From positions 558,001-622,000 of the forward strand of contig JADJAS010000007.1 in assembly GCA_016704145.1 (NCBI GenBank): a stretch of 64,000 bases of DNA. The letters run 5' to 3'. The notes beneath the pieces were generated by a model that was given only the letters and a program-made list of their open reading frames with translations, ran no database searches and had not been told where the DNA came from. Shown one piece after another: positions 62,165-64,000 of this stretch (its first letter is position 1; the number at the start of each line of letters is the position of its first letter). The position numbers and the translations under genes are program-made. This DNA is from Rhodocyclaceae bacterium (lineage in GTDB: Bacteria > Pseudomonadota > Gammaproteobacteria > Burkholderiales > Rhodocyclaceae).

Positions 62165-62188
62165 CGGCGTACCGCCACGGCTGACTTT
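62165..62188 (-). repeat. Interspersed 24-bp repeat, exact core
   Basis: AAAGTCAGC, CGTGGCGGT, ACGCCG. It is intergenic, 14 bases after the ftsX stop. Confidence 0.7.
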
Positions 62189-62202
62189 CGCCGGCCGCGC
62201 AA

Positions 62203-62227
62203 GAAAAAGCCCCGCCGGAGCGGGGGC
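62203..62227 (-). terminator. Rho-independent terminator of the TonB receptor gene
   Basis: On the minus strand CCCCGC, loop TCCG, GCGGGG, then CTTTTTCTT. It lies 38 bases after the receptor stop and just downstream of ftsX in the other direction. Confidence 0.8.
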
Positions 62228-62264
62228 CAACAGGGGGGAGGTTGCGAGGGAAGCCGGTAATGGC

Positions 62265-64000
62265 TCAGAACTTGTAGGTCACGCCGGTGTAGAAGGAGCG
62301 GCCCATGCCGGGTACGGCGATGCCCCAGGGGATGCCGTTGATGCTCATGGTCGTGCCCTGCGCGACGTAGGCGCCGCCCAGCGGCAGGTCATAACGCTTG
62401 TCGAACAGATTCTCAACGCCGACGTCGACGCGCGCCTGCTGCCATGAATAGCTGGCGCGCAGATTGACGAGGCTGTAACCGGCTGTCTTGATCTCGTTGC
62501 GGGCGTCGGACACCTTGTCCTTGGCCTTGACCCCCACGAGTTCGACCGCATTGTCCCAGCCGCCAAGCTTGTGGCTCAGCGTCAGCCTGGCATTGAGCGG
62601 CATGATGTTGTACAGGTCGTCGCCGGTGTCGCGGTTCTTGCCGTTGGTGTAGCTGACCAGGCCGCGCAAGCCGAACGCGCCGGCGCCGGAGTTGGCCAGC
62701 GGCATGCGGCCGGACAGGTCGATGCCGTAGAGGCGCGCCGACTGGTTGGCGTACTTCAGCACGACGAACTGGTTGGTGGTGGCGGCGTTGGCCGCCGTAC
62801 AGGCGGCGCCGGCCGGGCAGCGCACGGCGTCGATGTAGTCGCCGACCCGCGAGTAATGGGGCGTAGCCTTGAATTCCCAGGCGCGGTCGGCGGCATGCCA
62901 GTCGATGGTGGCGCTGACGGTATTGGCCTTTTCGGGCTTGAGGTCAACGTCGCCGATGTAGCCATTGCCGTCGCCGACGAAGTTGTTCATCACCGCCGCC
63001 ATGGCCCAGGTGGACCAGCTGTAGCGCTCGTAAAGATTCGGCGAGCGCACCTTGCGCGCCAGGCCGAACTCGAGGTCGGTATTGCCGTCGGCGGCATAAC
63101 GCAGCAAGGCCGTCAGGTCGACGTTGTTGTCGGTGCGGGCATGGCGACGGGCATTGAAGGCATTGGCGTCGGCGAACTGGTTGCCCATGGCCGTCGCCAT
63201 CGTGCTGTAGCCCTGGGCATGGCCGGCATCGGTCTCGACCCGCTCGTGGCGCGCGCCGGCCAGGGCCGTCCATTGCGAACCGAGCCGGCCTTCCCATTCG
63301 GCGTAGACCGCCCGACGGTCGCGCTCGCCGTCGCGGATGTTCCAGAACGTGCCCGGCCACATGCCGCCGCCGGAGGGCGGCCACCAGTCGTCGAGGCGAT
63401 AGCGCTGGAGTTCGGCGCCGAGCCGCAACTGATCGCGTGGCGACAGATCGATGCTGGCCTTGATGGTGGCGCCGGTGGTCTCGCTGTCGGTATCCATGGG
63501 CATGCCGGCGGCGCAGCTCATGCCGATCGGCGCACAAGGACTGCCCGCCGCGGCTCCCGGCCCACCCGAAGCCGCGCCGTACCAGAAGCGCTTGTCGGCG
63601 CCGAAGTCCATGTGGTGACTGACCGTCTCGCGGTAGACCCGCGCCTCAAGCGCACCCCAGCCGAACTGGCCGAGGTAGCGCAGGTTGAAGCGCTTCTGCT
63701 CGTTGTCGAGCATGTCCATGCGCTGGTTCGGATAGAGCTGGTACGGCAGGTCCTGGTAGCCGAGCTTGAGCTCGACCAGATGGTTGCCGCCGCGCAAGGC
63801 CAGGCCCAGCGTGTGGTTGCGCGTTTCGTAGGCGGTCGAGCCGACTTCGTCGCGCCCGAGATGGCGGCCGATCCGGCCGGTGGCGGTCGTCGTCCTGAAC
63901 TTGCCGCCGGCGTCGTAGTTGTCGGACTCGGCGATGGCGCCAGCATAGCTGATGCTGAACGACTCGTTGGCGTAGGTCGCCGCGAGGTTGCCGCCCTTGG
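62265..64000 (-). CDS. TonB-dependent outer-membrane receptor, 5' end outside the window
   Basis: At least 578 residues; the frame is open to the window end, so the signal peptide, TonB box and plug are missing. Visible are the beta-barrel strands and the terminal YTGVTYKF with C-terminal phenylalanine. DDWWPPSGGGMWPGTFWNI near the middle and LARKVRSPNLYERYSWSTWA are typical barrel segments. Several Met-rich stretches (QRMDMLDN, GMPMDTDSE) resemble copper-type receptors, but the ligand is not established. Confidence 0.88.
   Translation of the reverse strand, partial: KGGNLAATYANESFSISYAGAIAESDNYDAGGKFRTTTATGRIGRHLGRDEVGSTAYETRNHTLGLALRGGNHLVELKLGYQDLPYQLYPNQRMDMLDNEQKRFNLRYLGQFGWGALEARVYRETVSHHMDFGADKRFWYGAASGGPGAAAGSPCAPIGMSCAAGMPMDTDSETTGATIKASIDLSPRDQLRLGAELQRYRLDDWWPPSGGGMWPGTFWNIRDGERDRRAVYAEWEGRLGSQWTALAGARHERVETDAGHAQGYSTMATAMGNQFADANAFNARRHARTDNNVDLTALLRYAADGNTDLEFGLARKVRSPNLYERYSWSTWAMAAVMNNFVGDGNGYIGDVDLKPEKANTVSATIDWHAADRAWEFKATPHYSRVGDYIDAVRCPAGAACTAANAATTNQFVVLKYANQSARLYGIDLSGRMPLANSGAGAFGLRGLVSYTNGKNRDTGDDLYNIMPLNARLTLSHKLGGWDNAVELVGVKAKDKVSDARNEIKTAGYSLVNLRASYSWQQARVDVGVENLFDKRYDLPLGGAYVAQGTTMSINGIPWGIAVPGMGRSFYTGVTYKF

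Overview
The window is a GC-rich bacterial chromosome segment that looks betaproteobacterial, most probably a Rhodocyclales-type organism. Supporting gene orders are ispE / tRNA-Gln / prs / rplY(ctc) / pth / ychF, ntrB-ntrC beside glnA, and coaD / rsmD / M16 peptidases / ftsY-ftsE-ftsX. The lineage is an inference from gene order and protein character; there is no rRNA in the window. Many genes are packed with 4-base ATGA or TGATG stop-start overlaps.

Backbone, 1-25240: an MFS transporter (cut by the window edge), zapD, coaE, a SPOR-like protein, a TrpB2-type PLP enzyme, a DUF4139 protein, an unknown protein, a lone XRE regulator, a BCS1-like AAA ATPase, coaX, birA, ntrC and ntrB. An IS1595-family element (8-bp target duplication) sits just upstream of ntrB. 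Beyond it are a DUF4124 protein, glnA with a recognisable sigma-54/NtrC promoter, a CDF transporter, nadA, an EEP phosphatase, a ClsB-like cardiolipin synthase, gluQ, a thioredoxin, an HDOD protein, a GGDEF-EAL protein and a carboxymuconolactone-decarboxylase-like protein.

Accessory region, about 25240-43500. The left part (25240-30857) holds a HicBA-like pair and two inverted IS1595 copies, one of which is itself split by a decayed IS3-family element. Between and beside these copies lie the two halves of an HNH nuclease gene, separated by IS insertion plus inversion. The right part (30858-43406) looks like one integrative element. It carries a second, nearly identical HicBA pair, a type III restriction-modification cassette (XRE regulator, mod, res) bracketed by a 21-bp direct repeat, an NrtR-like Nudix regulator, a metallophosphoesterase fused by deletion to a SLOG/molybdenum-cofactor-carrier remnant, HGGxSTG and TubC-like small proteins, a TOPRIM/RepA-like replication protein, an AlpA-like regulator and a tyrosine recombinase. 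Its candidate att repeats contain TCGTACCCGGTT.

Backbone, 43512-64000: ychF, pth, rplY and prs. A 2.5-kb island remnant follows, inserted in tRNA-Gln with a 49-bp att duplication; it has no integrase and carries an HNH protein, a membrane protein and a broken HigBA-like module. Then come ispE, lolB (probable CTG start), a TPR protein, mutM, a dynamin-like GTPase, a ferredoxin, coaD, rsmD, two M16 proteins, ftsY-ftsE-ftsX and a TonB-dependent receptor cut by the window end.

A 24-bp interspersed repeat (AAAGTCAGC - 9 nt - RCGCCG) runs through the backbone, with eight exact cores in both orientations and all three coding contexts. The strongest unusual signals are this repeat family, the HNH gene that can be rebuilt through target-site duplications, and the repeat-bracketed R-M cassette.
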